From contig JACKDR010000018.1 of the NCBI GenBank assembly GCA_020633495.1, positions 62,001-126,000 of the forward strand: a stretch of 64,000 bases of DNA. The letters are read 5' to 3'. This DNA is from Kofleriaceae bacterium. Its GTDB lineage: Bacteria > Myxococcota_A > Polyangia > Haliangiales > Haliangiaceae. This document shows positions 29,087 to 40,276 of the stretch, in pieces. The translations under genes and the position numbers were made by a program. The first letter of the stretch is position 1. Every line of letters starts with the position of its first letter. Below the pieces are notes generated by a model. It saw only the letters and a program-made list of their open reading frames with translations, was not told the origin of the DNA and did no database searches.

Positions 29087-30184
29087 ATGGCCCAGGCCCT
29101 GCCCCGCAATCCCAGTCCGTCGGTCACCCCGGTGACCAGCCCACCACCGCTGCTCGGCCGGCTCGGCCGCGCGGTCGAGGGCCGCGGCCTCGCCGACCTG
29201 GGCGCCCGCCTCGTCGACCTCGACGGCTGGGTCCGCACCGAGCTGGTCGACTTCGAGCGCGAGCTCGAGGCGGTGCCGCGCGGCGCCCGCGCCGTGCAGC
29301 AGGCCGCCCACCACCTGCTCGATCTCGGCGGCAAGCACCTGCGGCCGATGTGCGTCGTGCTGGCCAGCAAGTTCGGCGACGGCTTCGGGCCGGCGGCCCG
29401 CCAGCTCGCGCTCGCGGTCGAGCTGGTCCACACCGCGACGCTGCTGCACGACGACGTCGTCGACGTCGCCGACACCCGCCGCGGCCAGCCCGCGGCGCGC
29501 TCGCTGTGGGGCAACGCCGCGTCGATCTTCGCCGGCGACTGGCTGCTGGTCGAGGCGCTGCGGCGGATCCGCCTGGCCGGCGACGATCGCCTGCTCGATC
29601 GCATGCTGGCGATCATCGAGGAGATGATCCTCGCCGAGTCGCTGCAGCTCGAGCGCCGCGGCCAGGTCGTCGGCGACGTCGCCGACTACTTCCGGGTCTG
29701 CGAGGGCAAGACCGCGGCGCTGTTCCGGTGGGCGATGCTGGCCGGCGCCCGCGCCGGCGGCTGCGGCGGCGACGCCGAGGCCGCGCTCGAGCGCTTCGGC
29801 CACGAGCTCGGCGTCGCGTTCCAGGTCATCGATGACTGCCTCGACTTCGAGGGCGACTTCACGGTGACCGGCAAGGCGCTGTTCGCGGACCTGCGCGAGG
29901 GCAAGCTGACCTACCCGCTGCTGGTCGCGCTCGACCGCGAGCCGGCGCTCGAGGGCGCGGTCACCGCGCTGCTCGCCGAGGACGCCGAGCACGGCGCGGC
30001 GTCGCCGGCGCGGTGCGCCGAGGTCGCCGCCGGGCTGCGCCGCACCGGCGCGCTGGCCGAGGCCCGGGCCCTGGCGACCGCGCGGATCGCCGCCGGCATC
30101 GACGCGCTGTCCGGCCTGCCGGACGGGTCGGCCAAGACCGCGCTGATCACCGTGGCCGAGGCCACCGCGCTGCGGGAGAAGTGA
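29087..30184 (+). CDS. Long-chain polyprenyl diphosphate synthase
   Basis: This 365-residue trans-prenyl synthase extends an allylic diphosphate with isopentenyl diphosphate units to make the menaquinone side chain. The first Asp-rich motif is LLHDDVVD (Asp122, 123 and 126) and the second is QVIDDCLDF near 245. GGKHLRP (about 81-87) binds IPP. Residues before the first motif are small (HTATLL), as in enzymes that make long C30-C45 chains. Exact chain length cannot be read. ATG 29087 has AGGAG eight bases upstream. The first 25 residues are a Pro/Ser-rich extension. It is first in the nine-gene operon and is followed after 1 nt by HMG-CoA reductase. Confidence 0.94.
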   Translation: MAQALPRNPSPSVTPVTSPPPLLGRLGRAVEGRGLADLGARLVDLDGWVRTELVDFERELEAVPRGARAVQQAAHHLLDLGGKHLRPMCVVLASKFGDGFGPAARQLALAVELVHTATLLHDDVVDVADTRRGQPAARSLWGNAASIFAGDWLLVEALRRIRLAGDDRLLDRMLAIIEEMILAESLQLERRGQVVGDVADYFRVCEGKTAALFRWAMLAGARAGGCGGDAEAALERFGHELGVAFQVIDDCLDFEGDFTVTGKALFADLREGKLTYPLLVALDREPALEGAVTALLAEDAEHGAASPARCAEVAAGLRRTGALAEARALATARIAAGIDALSGLPDGSAKTALITVAEATALREK

Positions 30185-30185
30185 G

Positions 30186-31399
<1,214 letters not shown>

Positions 31400-31403
<4 letters not shown>

Positions 31404-32140
31404 ACGAGCTCGTCCCCACCGGCGAGGTCCGCCCGGGCTCGGGCGCGATGTTCGACGCCATCGCCCACCGCTACGACCGGCTCAACCGGATCCTCAGCAT
31501 GGGCATCGACAAGCGCTGGCGCCGCAAGACGGTCGCGGCGCTGCGCCTGCCCGACGGCCCGAGCCGGGTCCTCGACGTCGCCACCGGCACCGGCGATCTG
31601 GCGCTCGACATCGCGCGCCGCCACCCGGCGGCCCACGTCGTCGGCGTCGATCCGTCGGTCAAGATGCTGGCCCGCGGCGTCGCCAAGGTCGCGGCCCGCG
31701 GCCTCGACGACCGGATCACCCTCGACGAGGGCGACGCCCAGGCCCTGACCTACCCCGACGCCAGCTTCGACGGCGCGACGATCGCGTTCGGCATCCGCAA
31801 CGTGCCCGACCGGGCCCGCGGCCTCGCCGAGATGGCGCGGGTCGTGCGCCCCGGCGGCCGGGTCTGCGTGCTCGAGCTGTCGGAGCCGCGCCGCGGCATC
31901 ATGGCGCCGCTGGCCCGCTTCCACGTCCACGTCGTCGTGCCGCGGATCGGCGCGCTCCTGTCGGGGGCGCGCGAGTACCGCTACCTGCAGAAGTCGATCG
32001 CCGCGTTCCCGCCGCCCGACGAGTTCGCCGCGATGATGGCGGCCGCCGGGCTCGAGATCGAGGCGGTCCGCGCCCTGACCTTCGGGGTCTGCCACCTCTA
32101 CGTCGGCCGCGTCCCCGGCGGCGACGAGGTGGCGTCGTGA
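31400..32140 (+). CDS. ubiE: Demethylmenaquinone methyltransferase (UbiE/MenG)
   Basis: This 246-residue class I methyltransferase performs the last step of menaquinone synthesis, C-methylation of demethylmenaquinone with S-adenosylmethionine. Family signatures are visible: YDRLNRILSMGIDKRWRRK at the N-terminus, the SAM-binding VLDVATGTGDLAL, FGIRNVPDRARGLAEM, and YRYLQKSIAAFPPPDEF near the end. The start is GTG 31400, which overlaps the HMG-CoA reductase stop (GTGA) and has GGGAGGT about 6 nt upstream. It serves menaquinone here, given the rest of the operon; ubiquinone genes are absent. The next gene overlaps its stop by 4 nt, indicating translational coupling. Confidence 0.96.
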
Positions 32141-33556
32141 TCGGCGAGCGCGCCCTGGCGCCGGCCGCCGCGATCGATCCGCACGGCGACGCCCTGCACG
32201 CCGCGCTCGACGCCGGCCTGGGCGCGACCCGCGGCGGCGCGCTCACGGCGATCGCGATCGCGGCGCCGCTGGCGCCGACCGTGGCGCTGCTGGCCGCGGC
32301 GCCGGCCCGCGTCGACGCCGCGGTGTGGGAGCCGCGCGGCGACGGCTGGGCGCTGGCCTGCGCCAGGGTCGCCGCGGTGGCCCGCGCCGACGACGGCGAC
32401 CCCGATCGCTTCGCCACGGTGGCGCGCGCGCGCCGCCGCGGCGTGGGCGCGCGTGGTCCGCGCCGGCGATCCCGCGGCGCCGGCGCCGCGCTTCGTCGGC
32501 GGCCTGGCGTTCGCGCCCGGCACCGCCGACGGCCCGGCGTGGCGCGGCTTCGGCGACGCCCGCTTCGTGCTGCCGCGCTGGACCTACGCCCGCCGCGGCG
32601 ACCTCGCGTGGCTGACCGCGATCGTCGACGGCGACGCCCGGACCCCGGCGGCGCGCGACGTCTGGCACGGCGAGCTCGCCGAGGTCCGCGCCGCGCTGGC
32701 CGCGCCGGCCGCCGCCGAGCCGCCGCCGGTGGTGGCGATCGCCGAGGCGGATCCCGAGGTCTGGCGCCGCCACATCGCCGAGATCCGCGCCGCGATCAGC
32801 GCCGGCACCGCCGCCAAGATCGTCGCCGCCCGGGCCTGCGCGGTCGAGCTGGCCGGCCCCGCCGAGCCCGCCGCGGTGCTGCGCCGCCTCGGCGAGCGCC
32901 ACCCCGAGTGCACGCGGTTCGCGATCCGGGTCGGCGGCCGGGTCTTCCTCGGCGCGTCGCCGGAGCGCCTGGTCGCGGTCACCGGCCTCGAGGTCACGAC
33001 CGACGCGCTGGCCGGATCGATCGCCCGCGCCGGCGGCGGCCCCGACGCCGACGCCGACGAGCGCGCCGCGCTCGAGGCCAGCGCCAAGGATCGCGGCGAG
33101 CACGATCTCGTCGTCGAGGCCATCGCCGCCGGGCTGGGCCCGCTGTGCGCGCGGCTCGACGTCCCGGACCGCCCGGCGGTGCGCACGCTGCGCAACATCC
33201 ACCACCTGCACACCCCGGTGCGCGGCCTGCTGGCGGCGCCGCGCCACGTCGTCGAGGTCGCGGCCGCGCTGCACCCGACGCCGGCGGTGGCCGGCGTGCC
33301 GACCCGGGTCGCGCTCGACTGGATCGCCGCCCGCGAGCCCGAGGCCCGCGGCTGGTACGCGGCGCCGGTCGGCTGGTTCGACGCCGACGGCGACGGCGAG
33401 CTGGTGGTCGCGATCCGCTCGGGCGTCCTCGACGGCCGCCACGCCCTGCTCTACGCCGGCGGCGGCATCGTCGCGGCCTCGGATCCCGACGCCGAGCTCG
33501 ACGAGACCCGGGTCAAGCTGCGCGCCCTGCTGGGCGCCCTGGGGGCCACCGCATGA
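32137..33556 (+). CDS. menF: Isochorismate synthase MenF (frame-disrupted)
   Basis: It starts at GTG 32137, overlapping the ubiE stop. The first 95 or so codons run in one frame (to ...DPDRFATVARA) and the rest, ending at 33556, in the frame one base further on. The break lies in an alternating run of six GC units at 32422-32433. The C-terminal part has all chorismate-binding signatures: FLGASPERLV, DALAGSIARAGGG, AKDRGEHDLVVEAI, NIHHLHTPVRG, HPTPAVAGVP, GWYAAPVGWFDADGDGE and AGGGIVAASDPDAELDETR. The intact enzyme (about 470 residues) would isomerise chorismate to isochorismate, the entry step of the pathway. Both segments are well conserved, so a recent indel or sequence error is likely. Confidence 0.9.
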
Positions 33557-35388
33557 CGCCGCGGCCCGAGCTGGTGCAGACCGCGTGGGCGCGCGTGCTG
33601 GTGTGCGCGCTCGCCGACGCCGGCGTCGAGGCCGTCGTGGTCAGCCCCGGCTCGCGGTCGACGCCGCTGACCGCGGCGCTGGCGGCGCAGGAGGCGCTGG
33701 CGGTGCACGTCGTCGTCGACGAGCGCGCCGCCGGGTTCTTCGCGCTCGGCCTCGGCCGCGCCCGCCGCGCCCCGGTCGCGCTGGTGTGCACCTCGGGCAC
33801 CGCCGCCGCGCACTACTACCCCGCGGTCATCGAGGCCGAGATGGCCGGCGTGCCGCTGGTGGTGGTCAGCGCCGACCGACCGCCCGAGCTGCACGGCGGC
33901 GGCGCGCCGCAGACGATCGACCAGACCCGGCTGTTCGGCGAGCACGTCCGCGCCTTCGCCGACCTCGGCCCGCCGCACGGCACCGAGATCGCGCTGCGCG
34001 CGCTGCGCCGGCGGGTCGCCCAGACCGTGCTGGCCAGCCTGTCGCCGCGCCGCGGCCCGGTCCACCTCAACGTGCCGCTGCGCAAGCCGCTCGAGCCGGC
34101 GCGCCCGATCGACGACGCCGAGGTCGCGCTGCTGGCGCGCGCCGAGGCGATCGCGACCCGGGCGCCGGTGGCGCCGCCGCCGTGCCCGGCCCAGGCCGCC
34201 GACGACGCGATCGCCGCGCTGGCCGCGGCGCTGGGGCGCGCCCGCCGCCCGGTGATCGTCGCCGGGCCCGGCGATCTCGGCGGCGCCGCGACGGCGGTGT
34301 CGCGGCTGGCCCGCCGCGCCGGCGCCGTGGTGTGGGCCGAGACCGCCAGCGGGCTGCGCGGCGCCGTCGACGACGACGTCGCCCGCCTCGACGCCTTCGC
34401 GCTGGTCATGGGCACCCCCGAGCTGCGCGCCCGCCTGCGCCCCGATCTGATCGTGCGGCTCGGCGCCGAGCCGGTGGCGCCGAGCTGGCCGGGCGTGATC
34501 GCGTCGCTGCCCGACGTGCCGCGCTGGGTGATCACCGAGCACGCGTGGCCCGACCCCGACGCCAGCGCCGCCGGCGTCGTGATCGGCGACGTGGTCGCGA
34601 CCCTCGAGCACGTCGCCGCGACGATCCCGCTGCGGGCGCCGGCCGGCGACGACGCCTGGCGCGAGGCGGTGCGGCTCGCCGACGAGACCGCGTGGGCGGT
34701 GGTCGACGATCTGCTGGCGGCGCCGGCCGCGCTGCCCCACGAGGGCGCCGCGGTGCGCGCCGTGCTCGACGCCTGCGGCGACGCGACGATCGTCCTGGGC
34801 AACAGCCTGCCGGTGCGGCTGGTCGACCAGGTGTGGCGGCCGCGCCGCGCCCTGCGCGCGCTGTCGCAGCGGGGCGCCGCCGGCATCGACGGCCTGATCG
34901 CCGGCGCCGTCGGCGCCGCCGCCGCCGGGCGGCCGGTCGTGCTGCTGGTCGGCGACGTCAGCTTCGCCCACGACGTCGGCAGCCTGGCGCTCTTGCGCCA
35001 CCGCGCGGTGCCGATCCTGATCGTCGTGATCGACAACGGCGGCGGCCGCATCTTCGAGTCGCTGCCGGTGGTCGACGCGATCCCCGCCGATCGCTTCGAC
35101 GCGCTGTGGCTGACCCCGCCCGGCCTCGATCCGGTCGCGGTCGCCCGCGCCTTCGGCGTGCCGGCGCGCGCGGTCCGGTCGCCGGACGAGCTGCGCGCCC
35201 ACGTCGCCGCCGCGCCCCGCCTCGGCACCGCCGTGCTGCACGTCCCGGTGGCGCCGTCGTCGGCGCGCGAGCTGCGCGCCGCCGCGATCGCCCGCCTCAC
35301 CGCCGCCGCGGCCACCCTGGGCGCTCCCGATCGCGCCCCGGCCAGCGCCGCCGAACCCGACGATCCCCGCAAAGGAGCAACGCCATGA
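33553..35388 (+). CDS. menD: SEPHCHC synthase MenD
   Basis: This 611-residue thiamine-diphosphate enzyme joins isochorismate and 2-oxoglutarate to give 2-succinyl-5-enolpyruvyl-6-hydroxy-3-cyclohexene-1-carboxylate. The N-terminal domain has VVVSPGSRSTPLTAAL and VVVDERAAGFFALGLGRA, with the catalytic Glu. CTSGTAAAHYYPAVIEA and SADRPPELHGGGAPQTIDQ are typical. The C-terminal ThDP/Mg site is LVGDVSFAHDVGSLAL followed by VVIDNGGGRIFESLP. ATG 33553 overlaps the menF stop (ATGA), and its own stop overlaps menB. The C-terminal tail (about 30 residues, Ala/Asp-rich) is longer than usual. Nothing essential is missing. Confidence 0.96.
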   Translation: MTPRPELVQTAWARVLVCALADAGVEAVVVSPGSRSTPLTAALAAQEALAVHVVVDERAAGFFALGLGRARRAPVALVCTSGTAAAHYYPAVIEAEMAGVPLVVVSADRPPELHGGGAPQTIDQTRLFGEHVRAFADLGPPHGTEIALRALRRRVAQTVLASLSPRRGPVHLNVPLRKPLEPARPIDDAEVALLARAEAIATRAPVAPPPCPAQAADDAIAALAAALGRARRPVIVAGPGDLGGAATAVSRLARRAGAVVWAETASGLRGAVDDDVARLDAFALVMGTPELRARLRPDLIVRLGAEPVAPSWPGVIASLPDVPRWVITEHAWPDPDASAAGVVIGDVVATLEHVAATIPLRAPAGDDAWREAVRLADETAWAVVDDLLAAPAALPHEGAAVRAVLDACGDATIVLGNSLPVRLVDQVWRPRRALRALSQRGAAGIDGLIAGAVGAAAAGRPVVLLVGDVSFAHDVGSLALLRHRAVPILIVVIDNGGGRIFESLPVVDAIPADRFDALWLTPPGLDPVAVARAFGVPARAVRSPDELRAHVAAAPRLGTAVLHVPVAPSSARELRAAAIARLTAAAATLGAPDRAPASAAEPDDPRKGATP

Positions 35389-36221
35389 CCCCGCCCACCC
35401 CCGACGTCGTGTGGACCGCCCAGCGCGGCTACGAGGACGTCCGCTACGAGAAGTCCGCCGACGGCATCGCGCGCGTCACGATCTGCCGCCCCGAGGTCCG
35501 CAACGCGTTCCGGCCCCAGACCGTGACCGAGATGATCGCGGCGTTCGACGACGCCCGCGACGATCCCAAGATCGGCGTCGTCGTGCTGACCGGCGAGGGC
35601 CCCGACGCGTTCTGCGCCGGCGGTGACCAGCGCGTCCGCGGCGCCGGCGGCTACGTCGGCAGCGACGGCGTGCCCCGGCTCAACGTCCTCGACCTGCAGC
35701 GCCGCATCCGCTACCTGCCCAAGCCGGTGATCGCCCAGGTCGCCGGCTACGCGATCGGCGGCGGCCACGTCCTGCACCTGGTCTGCGACCTGACGATCGC
35801 CGCCGACAACGCGCGGTTCGGCCAGACCGGCCCCAAGGTCGGCTCGTTCGACGCCGGCTTCGGCAGCTCGTACCTGGCCCGCATCGTCGGCCAGAAGAAG
35901 GCGCGCGAGATCTGGTTCCTGTGCCGCCAGTACGACGCCCAGCAGGCGCTCGACATGGGCCTGGTCAACACGGTCGTGCCGCTGGCCGAGCTCGAGGCCA
36001 CGACCGTGCAGTGGTGCCGCGAGATCCTGGCGCTGTCGCCGACCGCGCTGCGCTTCCTCAAGGCGGCGATGAACGCCGACTGCGACGGCCAGGCCGGCAT
36101 GATGGACTTCGCCGGCTCGGCGACGCTGCTCTACTACCTCACCGAGGAGGGCCGCGAGGGCAAGGAGGCGTTCCTCGAGAAGCGGCCGCCCGACTTCGGC
36201 AAGTTCCCGCGCTTCCCGTGA
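35385..36221 (+). CDS. menB: 1,4-dihydroxy-2-naphthoyl-CoA synthase MenB
   Basis: This 278-residue crotonase-fold enzyme closes the naphthalenoid ring of o-succinylbenzoyl-CoA to give DHNA-CoA. Signatures include CRPEVRNAFRPQTVTEM, DAFCAGGDQRVRG, the oxyanion-hole segment AGYAIGGGHVLHLVCDLTIA, TGPKVGSFDAGFGSSYLAR with the catalytic Asp, and the C-terminal PDFGKFPRFP. ATG 35385 overlaps the menD stop, and a strong Shine-Dalgarno AAAGGAG (35371-35377) lies inside menD, so menB may be translated efficiently on its own. MenB is one of the most conserved proteins here and is full length. Confidence 0.97.
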   Translation: MTPPTPDVVWTAQRGYEDVRYEKSADGIARVTICRPEVRNAFRPQTVTEMIAAFDDARDDPKIGVVVLTGEGPDAFCAGGDQRVRGAGGYVGSDGVPRLNVLDLQRRIRYLPKPVIAQVAGYAIGGGHVLHLVCDLTIAADNARFGQTGPKVGSFDAGFGSSYLARIVGQKKAREIWFLCRQYDAQQALDMGLVNTVVPLAELEATTVQWCREILALSPTALRFLKAAMNADCDGQAGMMDFAGSATLLYYLTEEGREGKEAFLEKRPPDFGKFPRFP

Positions 36222-36234
36222 CCGCGAGGCCGCG

Positions 36235-37133
<899 letters not shown>

Positions 37134-37137
<4 letters not shown>

Positions 37138-38287
37138 CCGACGGGGCGCCCGACGGCGCGCCGCGGCCGGGCGCGATCCCGGTCGCGTGGTCGAGGGCGG
37201 CGCGGCACAGCGCCGCCGGGCGCTGGACCGAGCGGCGCGGCGTCGTCGTCGCGGTCGAGATCGCGGGCGCGCTCGGCGTCGGCGAGGCGTCGCCGCTGCC
37301 CGGGATGTCGCGCGACGACCTGCCCCGGGTCCGCGCCGCGATCGCCGGGCTGCCCGGGTGCCGGCGCCTCGCCGGCCTCGGCGACGTCGCCGACGATCGG
37401 GTCGCCCGCGACGCGGTCGCGATCCTGCGCGCCGCGTGCCCAGGCGCGCCGGCGGCGGCGTGGGCCCTGACCTCCGCCGCGCTCGACGCGGTCGCGCGGG
37501 CGCGCCGGACCACGCCGGCGGCGCTGTGGGCCGCGGCCGCCAGGGCCCGCCGCGGCGGCGCCGCGGGTGCCTCTGGGCGCGCTGGTCGACGGCGCGGCGG
37601 CGGCCCGCGCCGCGGTCGCGCGCGCGCGTCACCACGGTCAAGCTCAAGCTCGGCGTCGCCGCCACCGGCGGCCAGGACGTCGCCGCCGCGGCGGGCGCGG
37701 TCGCCGCGGTGCGAGCCGCCGTCGGGCCCGACGTCGCGATCCGCGCCGACGCCAACCGCGCCTTCGGGCTCGGCGACGTGCCGGCGCTGCTCGCCGCGCT
37801 GGCCCCGCACGACGTCGCCTACGTCGAGGAGCCGGCCGCCGGCCTGGGCGCGGCGCTGCCGGCGCTGGGGCGGCTCGCGGTGCCGGTCGCGCTCGACGAG
37901 AGCCTGGCCGAGCCCGACGCGCCGCGCTGGCTCGACGACGCGCTCGCCACCGGCGCGGTCGCCGCGGTCGTGCTCAAGCCCACCGTGCTGGGCCCGGCGC
38001 GCCTGCTCGCGGTCACCGCACGCGCCGCCGCCGCCGGGGTCGGCGCGGTCGTGACCCACGCGCTCGAGGGCGCGATCGGCACCGCCGCCGCGATCGAGGT
38101 CGCGCTGGCGCTGGGCGGCGACCGCGGCCGCGCCGCCGGGCTCGACCGCCACCCTGGCCTGGCGGCGTGGCCGCTGCCGATCCCGACGCTGGGCGAGCGC
38201 GCCCTGGTCGACGCGCCGCGCGTCGGCCTGGGGCTCGACGTCGACGCCGCGCTGGCGTGCGCGCGCCGCCACGAGGTCACGACGTGA
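37134..38287 (+). CDS. menC: o-Succinylbenzoate synthase MenC (two frame breaks)
   Basis: GTG 37134 overlaps the menA stop. The protein must be read in three successive frames: the first from 37134 to about 37565, the second to about 37620, and the third to the stop at 38287. Each switch is +1. The first break is removed by dropping one G at 37565-37567 (giving AAVPLGALVDG). The second lies in a run of six CG units (37617-37628). The enolase-superfamily residues sit in the third frame: TTVKLKLG (KxK), RADANRAF, YVEEP, ALDES and VVLKPT. The intact enzyme (about 385 residues) dehydrates SHCHC to o-succinylbenzoate. Two breaks 50-60 nt apart in a conserved gene suggest sequence errors, but a true lesion cannot be excluded. 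Confidence 0.88.
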
Positions 38288-39633
38288 CCGCGCCCGCGCT
38301 CACCGACGCCGACGCCGACGCCGACGTCGACGTCGACGTCGCGCTGTCGATCACCGCGGCGGCGCGCGAGGCGCCGGATCGCCCGGCGCTGATCACCGCG
38401 TCGCGCACGCTGACCTTCGCCGACGTCGCGCGCCTGGCGCTGCGGCCCGGCGGCGACGGCACCGCGCTGCTGCCGCTGGTCGCGCACCCGTCGCTAGGCA
38501 CGGTGCTGGCGATCCTGGCGTCGCTGGAGGCGCGGCGCCCGCTGGCCCTGCTGCACCCGCGGGCCGCGCCCGACGACCTCGACCGGGCGCGCGCCGCCGC
38601 CGCCGCCCACGCCGTCCCCGCCGGCACGCTGGCCACGATCTTCACCTCGGGCTCGACCGGGCGCCCGCGCGGCGCGGTGATCTCGCGCGCCGCGGCGGTC
38701 GCCGCCGCCGCCGCCAGCGCCGCCAACCTGGGCTGGCGCGACGACGATCGCTGGCTGTGCTGCCTGCCGCTGGCCCACGCCGGCGGCCTGACCGTGGTGC
38801 TGCGCTGCCTGATCGCGCGGCGCCCGCTGATCCTCCACGAGGGCCCGTTCGACGCCGCCGCGGTCGCCGCGCTGGCGTCGTCGGCGCGCGCCACCCTGGC
38901 CTCGCTGGTCCCGACCCAGCTCGACGCGCTGGTCGCGGTCGCCGACGCCGGCGCCGCGCCGCCGCCGTGGCGGGCGATCCTCCTCGGCGGCGCCGCCGCC
39001 GCGCCGGCGCTGCTGGCCCGCGCCGCGGCGCGCGGCCTGCCGTTCGTCGTCACCTACGGCATGACCGAGTCGCTCGGCCAGGTCGCGACCGCGCCGCTGT
39101 CCGCCGCCGGGCGCGTCGACGCCGCGCCGCGCGCCCTGCCCGGCTTCACCATGACCGCAGGCACCGCGACGGCGCCAGCGCCGATCACCGTCGCCGGCCC
39201 GTCGCTCCTGACCGGCTGGCTCGGCGAGCCGGCGCGCGACGCCGGCGCGCCGCTGACCACCTCGGACCTGGGCTGGCTCGACGACGACGGCGGCCTGCAC
39301 GTGGTCGGCCGCGCCGACGACGTCATCGTCACCGGCGGCGAGAACGTCCACCCGGCGCAGGTCGAGGCCGCGGTCGCCGGCGCGCCCGGCGTCGCCGCCG
39401 CCTGCGCGTTCGGGATCGCCGACCCGCGCTGGGGCCAGGTCGTGGCGTGCGCGGTGGTCGGCGCCGCCGACCTCGATCTCGCGCACCTCGACGGCTGGCT
39501 GGCGGCGCGGCTGCCCGCGCACCTGCGCCCGCGCCGGCTGATCCGCGTCGACGTCCTGCCGGTCGGCCCGACCGGCAAGATCGATCGCCGCGCCGCGGCC
39601 CGGGCCTGCGCCGGCGCCGCGTCCCCGGCGTGA
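38284..39633 (+). CDS. menE: o-Succinylbenzoate-CoA ligase MenE
   Basis: This 449-residue adenylate-forming enzyme activates o-succinylbenzoate with ATP and CoA. Motifs run in order: TIFTSGSTGRPRGAVIS (P-loop), LPLAHAGGLTVVLRCL, ILLGGAAAAPALL, TYGMTES, LTTSDLGWLDDDG, RADDVIVTGGENVHP and the C-terminal PTGKIDRRA lysine. GTG 38284 overlaps the menC stop (GTGA). The N-terminus has an alternating Asp-Ala/Asp-Val stretch encoded by a short GACGCC/GACGTC repeat (about 38302-38340). It is the last gene of the operon; the next gene has its own TACAGT -10 box. MenH and a DHNA-CoA thioesterase are not in the operon. Confidence 0.94.
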   Translation: MTAPALTDADADADVDVDVALSITAAAREAPDRPALITASRTLTFADVARLALRPGGDGTALLPLVAHPSLGTVLAILASLEARRPLALLHPRAAPDDLDRARAAAAAHAVPAGTLATIFTSGSTGRPRGAVISRAAAVAAAAASAANLGWRDDDRWLCCLPLAHAGGLTVVLRCLIARRPLILHEGPFDAAAVAALASSARATLASLVPTQLDALVAVADAGAAPPPWRAILLGGAAAAPALLARAAARGLPFVVTYGMTESLGQVATAPLSAAGRVDAAPRALPGFTMTAGTATAPAPITVAGPSLLTGWLGEPARDAGAPLTTSDLGWLDDDGGLHVVGRADDVIVTGGENVHPAQVEAAVAGAPGVAAACAFGIADPRWGQVVACAVVGAADLDLAHLDGWLAARLPAHLRPRRLIRVDVLPVGPTGKIDRRAAARACAGAASPA

Positions 39634-39646
39634 TACAGTCGGCGAC

Positions 39647-40276
39647 GTGCCGGCCGGGTTCCTGGACGACGCCGCGAGGAACGCGTTCCGGGACGCGATC
39701 CGCACGATCGAGGGCGGCTCGTCGGCGGAGGCGGTCGTGGCGGTGCGCCGGCAGTCGGCGTCGTGGGCCCACGCGCACGTCGCGACCGGCGCGGTCGCCG
39801 GCGTCGCCGCGCTCGCGTACATGCTGTACAGCGAGCACCCGTTCTCGATCGCGGCGACGCTGGTCGATCCGGTCGTGGTCGGCGGGCTGATCGGCCTGCT
39901 GTCGACCCAGGTGCTCGCGCTCAAGCGCTGGCTGACGCCGCGCAAGGCCCGCCGCGCGGCGGTGCGCACCGCCGCGCGCGCCGCGTTCTACGAGCGCGGC
40001 GTGCGCCGGACCCGGGCCCGCACCGGCCTGCTCCTGTACGTGTCGATCGTCGAGCGCATGGCCGAGGTCGTGATCGACGACGGCGTCGACGACGCCACCC
40101 CGGCGGTCGAGTGGGCGCGCGCGGTCGACGAGATCGATCGCGCGGTCGCCCGCGGCGGCGCCGCGACCGCGCGCGCGTTCGCGGCGCTGGCCCCGGCGCT
40201 GGCCGCCGCCCTGCCGGTCGGCGACGACGACATCAACGAGCTGCCCGACGACATCCACGAAGAGGAGCCCGCGTGA
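39647..40276 (+). CDS. TPM-like membrane protein
   Basis: The start is GTG 39647, 7 nt after TACAGT and without a Shine-Dalgarno, giving 209 residues. Two membrane segments (about 43-62 and 70-88) follow an N-terminal helical region, then a basic stretch. The C-terminal part contains TRARTGLLLYVSIVERMAEV, which resembles the conserved TGVLI-SLxER core of TPM-domain (YgcG-like) proteins. An acidic tail (DDDINELPDDIHEEEP) ends it. Its stop overlaps the start of a Tim44-like membrane protein, so the two are translated together and probably form a complex. The function is unknown. Confidence 0.82.
   Translation: MPAGFLDDAARNAFRDAIRTIEGGSSAEAVVAVRRQSASWAHAHVATGAVAGVAALAYMLYSEHPFSIAATLVDPVVVGGLIGLLSTQVLALKRWLTPRKARRAAVRTAARAAFYERGVRRTRARTGLLLYVSIVERMAEVVIDDGVDDATPAVEWARAVDEIDRAVARGGAATARAFAALAPALAAALPVGDDDINELPDDIHEEEPA

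Noticed and set aside
38302..38340. GACGCC/GACGTC repeat at the start of menE as a phase-variable tract
   Set aside because: The unit is six bases, so length change keeps the frame. It only varies an Asp-rich N-terminus.
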